15,260 nt of DNA from assembly GCA_947252645.1 (NCBI GenBank), contig CAMXWF010000023.1:1-15260 (forward strand), given 5' to 3'. This stretch comes from an uncultured Bacteroidia bacterium. Lineage in GTDB: Bacteria; Bacteroidota; Bacteroidia; Bacteroidales; CAJPTX01. The notes beneath the pieces were generated by a model that saw only the letters and a list, made by a program, of their open reading frames with translations, ran no database searches and was not told the origin of the DNA. Shown here in pieces: positions 1 through 6,970 of the stretch (the stretch's first letter is position 1; each line of letters opens with the position of its first letter). A program made the position numbers and the translations under genes.

Positions 1-147
1 GGCTTCTCCCCTAAGGCCGCCAACACCATCATCCGCTTCCGCGAGGCCATAGGCCGGTTCCAAGACAAGCAGACCTTCGCCCGATGCTACGCCGTGGACT
101 CTGCCACCTTCGCCCTACTCCGCCCCTATATCCTGCTACCAGAATAA
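1..147 (+). CDS. Helix-hairpin-helix (ComEA-like) protein, C-terminal fragment
   Basis: An open frame enters from the left edge in frame 1 and ends at a TAA at 145-147, giving the last 48 residues of a protein whose start lies outside the window. The fragment begins GFSPKAANTIIRFREAIGRF, followed by a second helical stretch and the ending RPYILLPE. This is the pattern of a helix-hairpin-helix DNA-binding repeat as found in ComEA-type proteins: a Gly-rich turn, 'AA..I..+RE..G.F', then a 'Y.....+....L.PYI' tail. In Bacteroidota such proteins are usually a few hundred residues with several HhH repeats. Their exact role is not settled; nucleic-acid binding is the family expectation. No T-rich terminator follows on this strand; the hairpin at 152-176 has its T-tract on the opposite side. 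Confidence 0.7.
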   Translation, partial: GFSPKAANTIIRFREAIGRFQDKQTFARCYAVDSATFALLRPYILLPE

Positions 148-176
148 AAATCCCCAGCCGCAAAAAACAGCTGGGG
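146..176 (-). terminator. Intrinsic terminator of the minus-strand lipoprotein gene
   Basis: CCCCAGC at 152-158 pairs perfectly with GCTGGGG at 170-176, leaving an 11-base loop. Read on the minus strand, the stem is followed by A then TTTTT (positions 151-146), the form of a Rho-independent terminator. It lies 24 bases beyond the stop codon of the lipoprotein gene. It may also slow readthrough from the upstream plus-strand gene, but there is no T-tract on that side. Confidence 0.75.
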
Positions 177-199
177 TGTCCACCTATCCGCTATCGCAG

Positions 200-616
200 C
201 TACTCCAAAGTAAGCTGCAAGCCAATCTCTGAAGAGCCAGGGGTCCTAAGTATGCACTTAGATAAGCCGTGCTCAACGATATCCCAAGTATGCGGAAGCC
301 CCAATTTACCCTTCACATTCAGCGTATTGCCATCGTTCACCACCTCCCACGTACCCTCAGCGGGGAATAGCCCCTGGAATATTAGGTTCGTCCCAGTATG
401 GGTATAGGTACCGTCTTTCTTGAAATCTATCTTTGCCCCCTTAAGCGCACCAAAGTCAGTTCCACCTGCGAGGGTCTTAACTGCGGTGACTTTCCACTCC
501 TTAATAATGAAGAGCTGCTCCTCGGTATCCTTCTTCTTGCAAGAGGAGAGCAAAGTACCCGATGCAACCACCAGCCCTAGAGCCAAGAGCAGCAACACAT
601 GTTTTGTTCTAGCCAT
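200..616 (-). CDS. Lipocalin-like lipoprotein
   Basis: This encodes a 138-residue exported lipoprotein. Residues 1-25 form a type II signal peptide (basic start, hydrophobic stretch LLLLALGLVVASG) with lipobox LSSC, so Cys26 should be lipidated; KKKDTEE follows. The mature part reads like a small lipocalin-type beta-barrel domain common in Bacteroidota lipoproteins: 'EWKVTAVKTL', 'IDFKKDGTYTHTG' and 'GTWEVVNDGNTLNV' are the typical strand-turn motifs. The ligand is unknown. It sits in the outer or inner membrane by its anchor; which face is not determinable here. The gene is divergent from porT with 118 bases between the starts and has its own terminator, so it is probably monocistronic. The start at 616 is chosen because it directly precedes the signal peptide. 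The family call rests on motif pattern only. Confidence 0.8.
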   Translation of the reverse strand: MARTKHVLLLLALGLVVASGTLLSSCKKKDTEEQLFIIKEWKVTAVKTLAGGTDFGALKGAKIDFKKDGTYTHTGTNLIFQGLFPAEGTWEVVNDGNTLNVKGKLGLPHTWDIVEHGLSKCILRTPGSSEIGLQLTLE

Positions 617-631
617 CTTCTACGATTTTTG

Positions 632-648
632 GGGTGACACGTTCACCC
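632..648 (-). other. Small hairpin in the 5' leader of the lipoprotein gene
   Basis: GGGTGA (632-637) and TCACCC (643-648) form a perfect 6-bp inverted repeat with a 5-base loop, centred about 24 bases upstream of the lipoprotein start codon. It could be an operator half-site pair or an RNA hairpin in the leader. No partner regulator is visible and a 6-bp repeat can arise by chance. Confidence 0.3.
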
Positions 649-719
649 GAGTTTTGTAGACCATCTTCCTTCAAATATTGTGCCATATCCACTCATCCTA
701 GGCTTTCTACTGGTATTCT

Positions 720-727
720 TACCTTTG
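720..727 (+). promoter_or_regulatory. -7 box of the porT promoter (TACCTTTG)
   Basis: TACCTTTG matches the Bacteroidota -7 consensus TAnnTTTG exactly. No convincing TTG -33 element is seen about 20 bases upstream. Transcription would be expected to begin about 5-8 bases after the box, that is at about 732-735, essentially on the first possible porT start codon. Confidence 0.65.
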
Positions 728-734
728 CAGTGCG

Positions 735-1499
735 ATGAGTACACCTAGGCGGATGCGAATACTCGAAATACTGGCCGGGCTGGTGCTATTGACGGTATCC
801 AGCGTGCAGGCAGGCCAGCCATGGGACAAGCAGCTTAACCGCCCGCGCAATGAGAACCGCGTGGTGCGCTTTGGCATTGGCGTGAGCCTCAATGTGATGG
901 ATTTCCGTGTTCTCAATACGGGCGCTAAGGCCTACGATGCCCGCATCAAAGACTCCACCCGCTATGTGGCCGACGTGCAGAGTCTCTATCCAGGCTTCAA
1001 CGTCAACGCCCTCATGCGCATACGCTTCACGGAGAACCTGCACTTGCGCTTCCTGCCCGGGATTGCATTCGGGCAGCGCGATCTGGTTTTCTACCGCAAC
1101 AATGCGGGCGAGAGCAACCAGACCCTGGCCGAAACCACGAAGATTGAGACCTCCTACATCGAGATGCCCATCCTGCTTTGCTACTCGGCCAAGCGCATCG
1201 ACAATGCCCGCCCCTACCTCATCGTGGGCATCAACCCCAAGCTCGACATGGCCGCCTTCAAAAAGCTCAAGGTGGAGAACAACCAACTCATGCGCCTTAA
1301 CAAGTTCGATATCGCCTATGAGGTGGGCTTTGGTTACGAGTTCTATTTCACCTATTTCAAGATGGCACCAGAGATCAAGTGGTCGGGGGGCTTTCTCAAT
1401 GCCCTAGCGCCTGGCCACGCCGAAGGCGCCGAGGGCTACTACCACTCCATCAAGAGTCTCACCTCACAGGTTTTCGTCTTCTCCCTAATCTTTGAATAG
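735..1499 (+). CDS. porT: PorT family outer-membrane protein of type IX secretion
   Basis: PorT (SprT in gliding relatives) is an integral outer-membrane beta-barrel required for T9SS export of proteases and adhesins in Porphyromonas gingivalis. The 254-residue length is close to the family norm. An N-terminal signal peptide (ILAGLVLLTVSSVQA, cut near residue 27) is followed by the family's characteristic start 'RVVRFGIGVSLNVMDFRV', the central 'PGFNVNALMRIRFTENLHLR', 'ETSYIEMPILLCYSAKR', 'GINPKLDMA', and a C-terminal 'KMAPEIKWSGGFLN...LTSQVFVFSLIFE' ending with aromatic barrel strands. ATG 735 gives residues MSTPRR before an in-frame ATG at 753 (MRILEILAGL); given the -7 box at 720-727, the 753 start is a real alternative. 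The stop overlaps the next gene's GTG by one base, suggesting translational coupling. Its presence fits the T9SS cargo encoded at the right end. Confidence 0.9.
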   Translation: MSTPRRMRILEILAGLVLLTVSSVQAGQPWDKQLNRPRNENRVVRFGIGVSLNVMDFRVLNTGAKAYDARIKDSTRYVADVQSLYPGFNVNALMRIRFTENLHLRFLPGIAFGQRDLVFYRNNAGESNQTLAETTKIETSYIEMPILLCYSAKRIDNARPYLIVGINPKLDMAAFKKLKVENNQLMRLNKFDIAYEVGFGYEFYFTYFKMAPEIKWSGGFLNALAPGHAEGAEGYYHSIKSLTSQVFVFSLIFE

Positions 1500-2875
1500 T
1501 GTCCACCCCCCCTATACAGGTCTGCTACCAAGAGCTAGCAGATGCTCTCCACGCCCAACCAACGCCTGGGTTAATACAACGGCTTGAGCTACTCCGTGCG
1601 CTTGCGGCCGCCCTACGCGATCACGAGGAGCCAATCCTGCAAGCCCTAAAAGACGACCTACACAAGTCCAATAGCGAGGCCTTCTTCTGCGAGCTCGACC
1701 AGGTCCACCGAGCCATTGCCCACGCGCGCCGCCACTTGGCGCGCTGGATGCGCCGCCAGCGAGGGCGCATGGTCTCCATATATCCTGGGGCCTTTCCCTA
1801 CCAGCTGGCCGAGCCCTATGGGCTGGTGCTCATCATGGCCCCCTGGAACTACCCCGTTGACCTGACCCTCGCCCCACTGGTTGATGCCATTGCCGCAGGC
1901 AATCGCGTCCTGCTCGCCCCTTCCCCCAAGGCTGCGCATACCCATGCAGCGCTCTTTGAGATGCTCGAGCAGGCGCTGCCGCACGAGTACGTACGCTGCA
2001 TTGCCCCTGGCGCGCCCGACCGCGATTTACTCCTTACGCTCCATTTCGACTATGTGCTCTACACTGGCGGGGCCTCCTACGGTCGACAGGTAGCGCTGGC
2101 TGCCGCCCAACACCTCACGCCCTGCACACTGGAGCTGGGGGGCAAGTCGCCCGTCATCGTGGGGCCCGCCGCCGACGTAGATAGCTCAGCAAGCCGCATC
2201 GTATGGGGGAAATGCCTCAACGCAGGGCAGACCTGCGTGGCCCCCGACTACGTCCTGGTAGCTGAAGGACTAGCGCAGCCGCTCATAGCCGCACTAATTC
2301 GCGAATTTGTCTCGGCCTTCGGGCCCGAACCAGAGGCCAGCCCAGACTATCCACGCATCATCACCCAAGCCGCTACGCAGCGCCTCCAGCAGCTGCTCGT
2401 AGGGCAGCCAGTGGTCTACGGTGGAGACACCAAGGTGGCGGCGCGCTATGTAAGCCCCACGCTCGTCTACGCCCCAGCGCTCGATGCCCCGCTCATGCAG
2501 GAAGAGATATTCGGGCCCATCCTCCCCATCGTGCCATGCCGCACCCTTGCAGAGGCCCTGTCGATAGTGCGCGCCCGCCCAAAGCCGTTGGCCCTCTACC
2601 ATTTTGGCTCGAAGTCTGAGTTCCAAAAGATACTCAGCTGCACCTCATCGGGCGGCGCATGCCACAACGACGTTGTCATCCATATTACGCACCCTGCCCT
2701 CCCCTTTGGCGGCGTAGGGGCGAGCGGCTACGGTCGCTACCACGGCCGGGCAGGCTTTCTCACCTTTTCCAACCTCCGCAGCGTGCTCAACGCCCACTAC
2801 ATGCCCGATATGCGTCTACGCCACGCGCCCTACGCCCCGCTGGCCCGCATCAAGCGCCTCCTACGCTGGGTGTGA
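1499..2875 (+). CDS. Aldehyde dehydrogenase (ALDH3-like)
   Basis: This encodes a 458-residue NAD(P)-dependent aldehyde dehydrogenase, oxidising an aldehyde to the acid; the length and lack of an N-terminal extension fit the cytosolic ALDH3/fatty-aldehyde group. Visible motifs: APWNYP (residues 114-119, oxyanion Asn117), LELGGKSP (211-218, general base Glu212), GQTCVAPD (243-250, nucleophile Cys246), EEIFGP, and PFGGVGASGYGRYHG near the C-terminus. The usual cofactor motif KPSE is APSP here (140-143), so the ribose/phosphate-contacting Lys and the Glu that favours NAD are both missing; cofactor use may be altered. The start is GTG at 1499, inside the porT stop (TAGTG); no nearer in-frame ATG exists before residue 91. 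Probably cotranscribed with porT, though the functions are unrelated. Substrate is not predictable. Confidence 0.9.
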   Translation: MSTPPIQVCYQELADALHAQPTPGLIQRLELLRALAAALRDHEEPILQALKDDLHKSNSEAFFCELDQVHRAIAHARRHLARWMRRQRGRMVSIYPGAFPYQLAEPYGLVLIMAPWNYPVDLTLAPLVDAIAAGNRVLLAPSPKAAHTHAALFEMLEQALPHEYVRCIAPGAPDRDLLLTLHFDYVLYTGGASYGRQVALAAAQHLTPCTLELGGKSPVIVGPAADVDSSASRIVWGKCLNAGQTCVAPDYVLVAEGLAQPLIAALIREFVSAFGPEPEASPDYPRIITQAATQRLQQLLVGQPVVYGGDTKVAARYVSPTLVYAPALDAPLMQEEIFGPILPIVPCRTLAEALSIVRARPKPLALYHFGSKSEFQKILSCTSSGGACHNDVVIHITHPALPFGGVGASGYGRYHGRAGFLTFSNLRSVLNAHYMPDMRLRHAPYAPLARIKRLLRWV

Positions 2876-2900
2876 GGATACCCATCTGGCATTAATTGCG

Positions 2901-2908
2901 TATATTTG
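2901..2908 (+). promoter_or_regulatory. -7 box of the fbaB promoter (TATATTTG)
   Basis: TATATTTG matches TAnnTTTG exactly and lies 28 bases upstream of the aldolase start codon, in the 61-base gap after the aldehyde dehydrogenase. I see no good -33 TTG at the normal spacing. Expected transcript start is about 2914-2916. A purine-rich GGAGGG at 2923-2928 sits 8 bases before ATG 2937, a Shine-Dalgarno-like element that is not usual in this phylum and supports that start. Confidence 0.65.
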
Positions 2909-2936
2909 TGATACATCAAAACGGAGGGTTACAGCG

Positions 2937-3995
2937 ATGGATACTAAACGAGTGGAGGAATTACTGGGGGGGCAGTCTCGAGCCCTACTCGAGCATAAGT
3001 GCACCACCATTCCCGCAAGCCGGCTTCATTTGCCAGGCCCTGATTTTGTGGACAGGGTGTTGGCCCAGAGCAACCGCAATCCGCAGGTGATGCGCAACAT
3101 GCAGGCCCTGTTTCAGCATGGTCGGCTTGCGGGCACGGGCTACCTGTCGCTCCTGCCCGTGGACCAGGGCATTGAGCACTCGGCAGGCGCCTCCTTTGCC
3201 CCGAATCCCGAATACTTCGATCCGGAAAACATCATCCGGCTGGCCATTGAGGGCGGGTGCAATGCCGTGGCGACCACCTTTGGGGTGCTGGGGGCCTGCT
3301 CCAGGAAATATGCCCACCGCATCCCCTTCATCGTCAAGCTCAACCACAACGAGCTGCTCACCTACCCCAACAAGTTCGACCAGATCATGTTCGGCTCCGT
3401 AGAGGACGCTTGGAATCTGGGCGCCGCGGCCGTTGGGGCCACCATCTACTTTGGCTCGCCCGAGGCCACGCGCCAGATCCAAGAGGTGGCCAAAGCCTTC
3501 GAGCGCGCCCACGAGCTAGGGCTGGTGACCGTGCTGTGGTGCTACCTGCGCAACTCCAGCTTCAAGAAAGATGGCGTAGACTACCACGTCAGCGCCGACC
3601 TCACGGGGCAAGCCAATCATATCGGCGTAACCATTCAGGCCGACATCATCAAGCAGAAGCTCCCAGAAAACAACGGAGGCTTCCTCGCCCTCAAGTTCGG
3701 CAAGACCAACGACAAGGTCTACTCCGAGCTCACCAGTGAGAACCCGATCGACCTGACGCGCTACCAACTGGCTAACTGCTACTACGGGCGCGCGGGGCTC
3801 ATCAATTCGGGCGGAGCCTCCAGTGGGCAGACCGACCTGGCCGAGGCCGTACGCACTGCTGTGGTCAACAAGCGCGCGGGCGGCATGGGCCTAATCTCTG
3901 GGCGGAAGGCTTTCCAGAAGCCCATGAAGGATGGTATCACGCTGCTCAATGCCATCCAGGATGTCTACCTCAACAAGGAGATCACCATAGCGTAG
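2937..3995 (+). CDS. fbaB: Class I fructose-bisphosphate aldolase
   Basis: This encodes a 352-residue FbaB/DhnA-type aldolase, splitting fructose 1,6-bisphosphate into dihydroxyacetone phosphate and glyceraldehyde 3-phosphate (glycolysis/gluconeogenesis) in the cytosol. Length matches E. coli FbaB (about 350). Visible: LLPVDQGIEHSAG (residues 72-84, Asp76 in the conserved DxGIEH motif), IPFIVKLNHNELL (129-141), WCYLRNSSFKK (201-211; Trp201 and Tyr203 correspond to the W-x-Y pair of archaeal-type class I aldolases), and ADIIKQKLP (235-243), where Lys239 is the likely Schiff-base lysine. The late phosphate-binding loop appears as GLINSGGASSG (287-297) and GGMGLISGRKAFQKP. The assignment of the catalytic lysine is by motif order, not alignment. 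The gene has its own promoter box and a strong terminator, so it is probably a single-gene unit. Confidence 0.93.
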   Translation: MDTKRVEELLGGQSRALLEHKCTTIPASRLHLPGPDFVDRVLAQSNRNPQVMRNMQALFQHGRLAGTGYLSLLPVDQGIEHSAGASFAPNPEYFDPENIIRLAIEGGCNAVATTFGVLGACSRKYAHRIPFIVKLNHNELLTYPNKFDQIMFGSVEDAWNLGAAAVGATIYFGSPEATRQIQEVAKAFERAHELGLVTVLWCYLRNSSFKKDGVDYHVSADLTGQANHIGVTIQADIIKQKLPENNGGFLALKFGKTNDKVYSELTSENPIDLTRYQLANCYYGRAGLINSGGASSGQTDLAEAVRTAVVNKRAGGMGLISGRKAFQKPMKDGITLLNAIQDVYLNKEITIA

Positions 3996-4014
3996 ACCCA
4001 TATTTTACTTGGAG

Positions 4015-4050
4015 AAAGGGCGATGCACTCCTGTGCTATCGCCCTTTTTT
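4015..4050 (+). terminator. Strong intrinsic terminator after fbaB
   Basis: AAAGGGCGAT (4015-4024) pairs perfectly with ATCGCCCTTT (4038-4047). The stem continues inward through GCAC (4025-4028) with GTGC (4033-4036) across one bulged T, leaving a TCCT loop. A T-run to 4050 follows. It lies 19 bases past the fbaB stop. Confidence 0.92.
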
Positions 4051-4078
4051 GATGTCCCGCTAAGTCAACAACTCACAC

Positions 4079-4088
4079 CGCTATAGCG
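4079..4088. promoter_or_regulatory. Possible operator palindrome upstream of copA
   Basis: CGCTATAGCG is a perfect 10-bp palindrome ending 35 bases before the copA start, in the short region where its promoter must lie (the fbaB terminator ends at 4050). Copper ATPase genes are commonly controlled by a metal-responsive regulator, so this is a candidate binding site. No regulator gene is adjacent, no clear TAnnTTTG box is seen here, and such short palindromes occur by chance. Confidence 0.3.
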
Positions 4089-4123
4089 TTCCATAGGGTA
4101 GCAGAAAACGTGAAGTAAGGGCA

Positions 4124-6358
4124 ATGGCTAGCAACCGTAAGATATATCCCGTAAAGGGCTTGTCGTGCGCTGCCTGCGCAGCCAGCGTGACAAAGGCACT
4201 CCAGGGCTGCGCGGGCGTCAAAGAGGCGGGCGTCAATCTAAGCAGCAATAGGGCTTGGGTAGTCTATGATGAGAAGCTCTCCACCCCAGAAGACTTGGCG
4301 CAGGCCGTCAGCGCGGCAGGCTTCACCCTGTGCATAGGCAAGGAAGATAGTCTCGAGGCCCAGGATCGCGCCCAGCGGCACGAGGCCACCCTGCTGCTCT
4401 ACCATTTCCTCTGGGCCACCACAGCCACTGCCCTGGTGCTGCTGCTCAACCTGCTGAAAGCCAGCTTCCAAAGTACCCAAATGCTCTCCACAATCCACCT
4501 GCTCCTTGTTGCGGGGGTGGCCGGGAGCGGGGTGCTGGGCGCGGGGTGGACCTTTCACCGCAAAGCAATCCAACTCCTGCGCCACGGCAACATGAACATG
4601 GACACCCTCGTTTCCCTCAGTAGCGGGATTGCCTACCTCTATAGCCTAGTGGTGAGCTTCCTCCAGCTCTATTGCCACACCTGCCTAGACTGGGCCCTCT
4701 ACTTCAGCTCGTCCGCCATGATAGTGGCCTTCATCCTCCTCGGGCGCTGGCTAGAGGGGCGAGCCAAGGGAAAAGCTGGTAAGGCGTTGCGGGAACTCAT
4801 AGGCTTGCAACCCATAGAGGTCATGGTGCTCAAGGGGCAGGAATTGCAATCTGTGCCGATAGAGCAAGTGCAACAGGGAGACACCATCCAGGTGCGGGCA
4901 GGCGAGCGGGTAGCCGTTGATGGGTGCGTGGCGGAAGGAGCAGGAGCTGTGGACGAGAGCACCATCACCGGGGAGTCAGGTCCCATCTTCAAAGAGCCAG
5001 GCGAGAAGGTCTACGCAGGCACCATGCTGCAGCAGGGCACACTCACCATAGTGACGCATCTAGTAGGAAAGAGCACCATCTTGGGGCAAATCGTGCAGCA
5101 CGTGGAAGAGGCCCAGAGTAGCAAGGCCCCAATCCAATCCTTGGCCGACAAGGTGGCCAGCTGGTTTGTCCCGATGGTACTCACGCTGGCCCTAATCACA
5201 TTCCTCACGTGGTGGCTATTTGGCGGAGACGAGGGGCTCTGGCGAGGCATAGTATCAGCCATTACGGTGCTGGCCGTAGCGTGCCCCTGCGCCCTCGGGC
5301 TAGCGACCCCCATGGCCATGACTGTAGCCATGGGGCAAATGGCCAAACGGCAACTCCTAGTCCAAGATGCTACCGCCATCCAGAAGGCTGCCCAAGTCAA
5401 TGAGGTGATCTTCGACAAAACTGGCACGCTCACCGAGGGCCTACCAGAAGTCAAGGAAGCCCAGTGGCTCGTGCCCAACGAAAAGCAGGAGAGCACGCGA
5501 CAGATCCTCTATGCCTTGGAACTCAAATCGGCGCACCCGCTGGCCCGCGCTGTATGCGCTTGGTGCGAACCTTGCGCCCCCATCCCCGTAGAGGCGTTCG
5601 TTGACCACCCAGGCCTAGGCATCTCGGGCGTCGTAGCAGGGGACAAGTATAGGGTTGGCAGCCGCACGATGATGGATAAAGAGGCCGTCAGCGAGGGGCG
5701 GCTGACACCCACACTGGACGCTTGGCGCAACACAGGTAGCATGGTGATCCTAATGTTCGACAACCGCCAACCGCTCCTCGCCCTACGACTAGCCGACAGG
5801 ATACGCACCACCGCCCGCGAAGCCGTCAGCGCCCTGGGCGAGATGGGCATAGGCTCTAGGATGCTCTCTGGCGATAGCTCGGGCGCCGTGGCCCAAGTCG
5901 CCACCCACCTGGGCATACGCCAATCAGAAGGCGGCCTGTTACCCAGCGACAAGCAGCTACGCCTGGAGGAACTACAGCACAACGGGCGCTGCGTGGCCAT
6001 GGTGGGCGATGGCATCAACGACAGCCAGGCTCTAGCCAGTGCCAACGTAAGCATCGCCATAGGCACTGGAGCGCAAACCGTGATGCACCTTGCGCAAGCA
6101 ACCATCATGAGCAGCGACTTGCGCATGCTCCCCTGGTTCTTTGCCTACAGCCAACGCACCATGCGGATAGCGCGGCAAAACCTCTTCTGGGCCTTCTGCT
6201 ACAACACGCTCGCCATCCCCATAGCTGCTGGCGCGCTCTACCCTTGGCTAGGCTGGCTGTTCGACCCCATGGTGGCTGCCATAGCTATGGCCTTGAGCTC
6301 CGTCTCCGTGGTGAGCAACAGCCTTCGCTTGGCCTCCCATAAAGTCAAGCAAGCCTGA
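4124..6358 (+). CDS. copA: Copper-translocating P1B-type ATPase
   Basis: This encodes a 744-residue P1B-1 ATPase that exports Cu(I) (possibly Ag(I)) across the inner membrane at the cost of ATP. Domains in order: one N-terminal heavy-metal-associated domain with GLSCAAC (Cys15, Cys18); membrane helices between about 90 and 210; actuator loop with TGES (282-285); transmembrane metal site CPC (387-389, in ACPCALGLATP); phosphorylation motif DKTGT (Asp431); nucleotide-domain HP (471-472) and GLG; GDGIND hinge (628-633); and the last two helices carrying YN (693-694) and MxxSS (722-726), the Cu(I)-specific signature. All catalytic residues are intact. It has a single metal-binding domain, as in many bacterial CopA proteins. 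ATG 4124 precedes the HMA domain directly. It is isolated between the fbaB terminator and a 612-base gap, and faces a second metal exporter (CDF) across that gap. No clear terminator follows it. Confidence 0.94.
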   Translation: MASNRKIYPVKGLSCAACAASVTKALQGCAGVKEAGVNLSSNRAWVVYDEKLSTPEDLAQAVSAAGFTLCIGKEDSLEAQDRAQRHEATLLLYHFLWATTATALVLLLNLLKASFQSTQMLSTIHLLLVAGVAGSGVLGAGWTFHRKAIQLLRHGNMNMDTLVSLSSGIAYLYSLVVSFLQLYCHTCLDWALYFSSSAMIVAFILLGRWLEGRAKGKAGKALRELIGLQPIEVMVLKGQELQSVPIEQVQQGDTIQVRAGERVAVDGCVAEGAGAVDESTITGESGPIFKEPGEKVYAGTMLQQGTLTIVTHLVGKSTILGQIVQHVEEAQSSKAPIQSLADKVASWFVPMVLTLALITFLTWWLFGGDEGLWRGIVSAITVLAVACPCALGLATPMAMTVAMGQMAKRQLLVQDATAIQKAAQVNEVIFDKTGTLTEGLPEVKEAQWLVPNEKQESTRQILYALELKSAHPLARAVCAWCEPCAPIPVEAFVDHPGLGISGVVAGDKYRVGSRTMMDKEAVSEGRLTPTLDAWRNTGSMVILMFDNRQPLLALRLADRIRTTAREAVSALGEMGIGSRMLSGDSSGAVAQVATHLGIRQSEGGLLPSDKQLRLEELQHNGRCVAMVGDGINDSQALASANVSIAIGTGAQTVMHLAQATIMSSDLRMLPWFFAYSQRTMRIARQNLFWAFCYNTLAIPIAAGALYPWLGWLFDPMVAAIAMALSSVSVVSNSLRLASHKVKQA

Positions 6359-6449
6359 CCTTGCAGCGCGGAAGCTGGGTCGCACTAGCCCCTCCCAATA
6401 AACGCTACTGGATGGGCGCCTTAGGCACAGTCGGGTACACGCCAACGAC

Positions 6450-6956
6450 GGGTGTTGCACGGTAGCACCCCAATTGCTACCACCCCCACAGTAAGCCCCT
6501 GAAGCATGGACTCCTCGAGCCGCACAAAAGACCCATGCCTGATGCCTGTTCCCGCGCGCTGTAGCCGAAAGTGCCGCATTCAAATCTAACGAGCGCATAA
6601 AATGCCCCGAAAGAAAAATGTAGCCCCCTACCAACTCCGTACCAACTCCGTACCATCGCCGCTCATTTACGCCTTTTTAGCGAAGTTGGTACGAACATGG
6701 AGCGGGGAAGGGGCAGAGAGGCCGCGTCGATCGCCCCTCTTTTCCCTGCGCATAGGCCTTGTCTAAGGCGACCGCAGGTCGTCGTGCTGGGGCCGTTAGC
6801 GCCAGTGGGCAGGTCATCCTGGAAGCCATGGCGTTCAGGCTCAAGCAAGCACAGGGGAGACCATAGGGGCAGGCCTGAGCGCCCTGACGGCGTAGCGCCC
6901 TTGGGCGTTGCGTTTATTGCCAAACGAGCGGCAATGAGGGCGACCGTGCAACACCC
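6450..6956. repeat. Candidate MITE-like element bounded by inverted repeats
   Basis: GGGTGTTGCACGGT at 6450-6463 is the exact reverse complement of ACCGTGCAACACCC at 6943-6956. Inside these ends the two arms stay loosely alike for about 14 more bases (both reach CxxATTGC-type sequence). The enclosed segment is about 507 bp and carries no transposase or recognisable protein. An inverted pair of this length so close together is unlikely by chance. The right end lies 14 bases beyond the CDF stop codon. I could not identify a target-site duplication, so the exact borders and the mobile nature are inference; a structured noncoding RNA or a dispersed intergenic repeat are alternatives. Confidence 0.45.
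6629..6693. repeat. Tandem 11-bp repeat with an inverted third copy
   Basis: TACCAACTCCG occurs twice head to tail (6629-6639, 6640-6650) followed by a partial TACCA (6651-6655). A nearly perfect inverted copy, CGAAGTTGGTACG, lies at 6681-6693 and pairs with CGTACCAACTCCG (6638-6650) at 12 of 13 positions, with a 30-base loop. The arrangement could be a protein-binding array or an RNA stem. It lies within the larger inverted-repeat segment. Confidence 0.6.
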
Positions 6957-6970
6957 TCCAACATGCTATC

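Larger units (their letters stand above)
6359..6970. other. Gene-free 612-base stretch between convergent genes
   Basis: No open frame here reads like a protein. Frames of 86-128 codons exist but their translations are rich in Cys, Arg, Ser and Gly without domain character, and the longest on the minus strand runs into copA. The stretch contains a widely spaced 14-bp inverted repeat (6450-6463 and 6943-6956), a tandem repeat (6629-6655), an inverted repeat (6638-6650 with 6681-6693) and a palindrome CGCCCTTGGGCG (6896-6907). It separates the plus-strand block from the minus-strand block; I see no strong terminator for either side. Confidence 0.7.

Noticed and set aside
84..407. Plus-strand open frame of 107 codons
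   Set aside because: It overlaps the end of the HhH protein, a terminator hairpin and the lipoprotein gene on the other strand; its translation has no signal peptide or domain character.
3257..3739. Long plus-strand frame within the aldolase gene, and similar frames inside copA, porT and the CDF gene
   Set aside because: These are shadow frames of strongly supported genes, produced by high GC at third positions; translations are Arg/His/Pro-rich and domain-free.
6248..6634. Minus-strand open frame of 128 codons in the gap after copA
   Set aside because: It runs into the 3' end of copA and its translation is Cys/Arg/Ser-rich without a recognisable fold. It may be part of a repeat, but I cannot support it as a gene.
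6663..6923. Minus-strand open frame of 86 codons (and its plus-strand counterpart 6697-6978)
   Set aside because: Both strands are open over the same GC-rich stretch, which is typical of noncoding or repeat DNA at high GC; no domain, promoter or start signal supports either.
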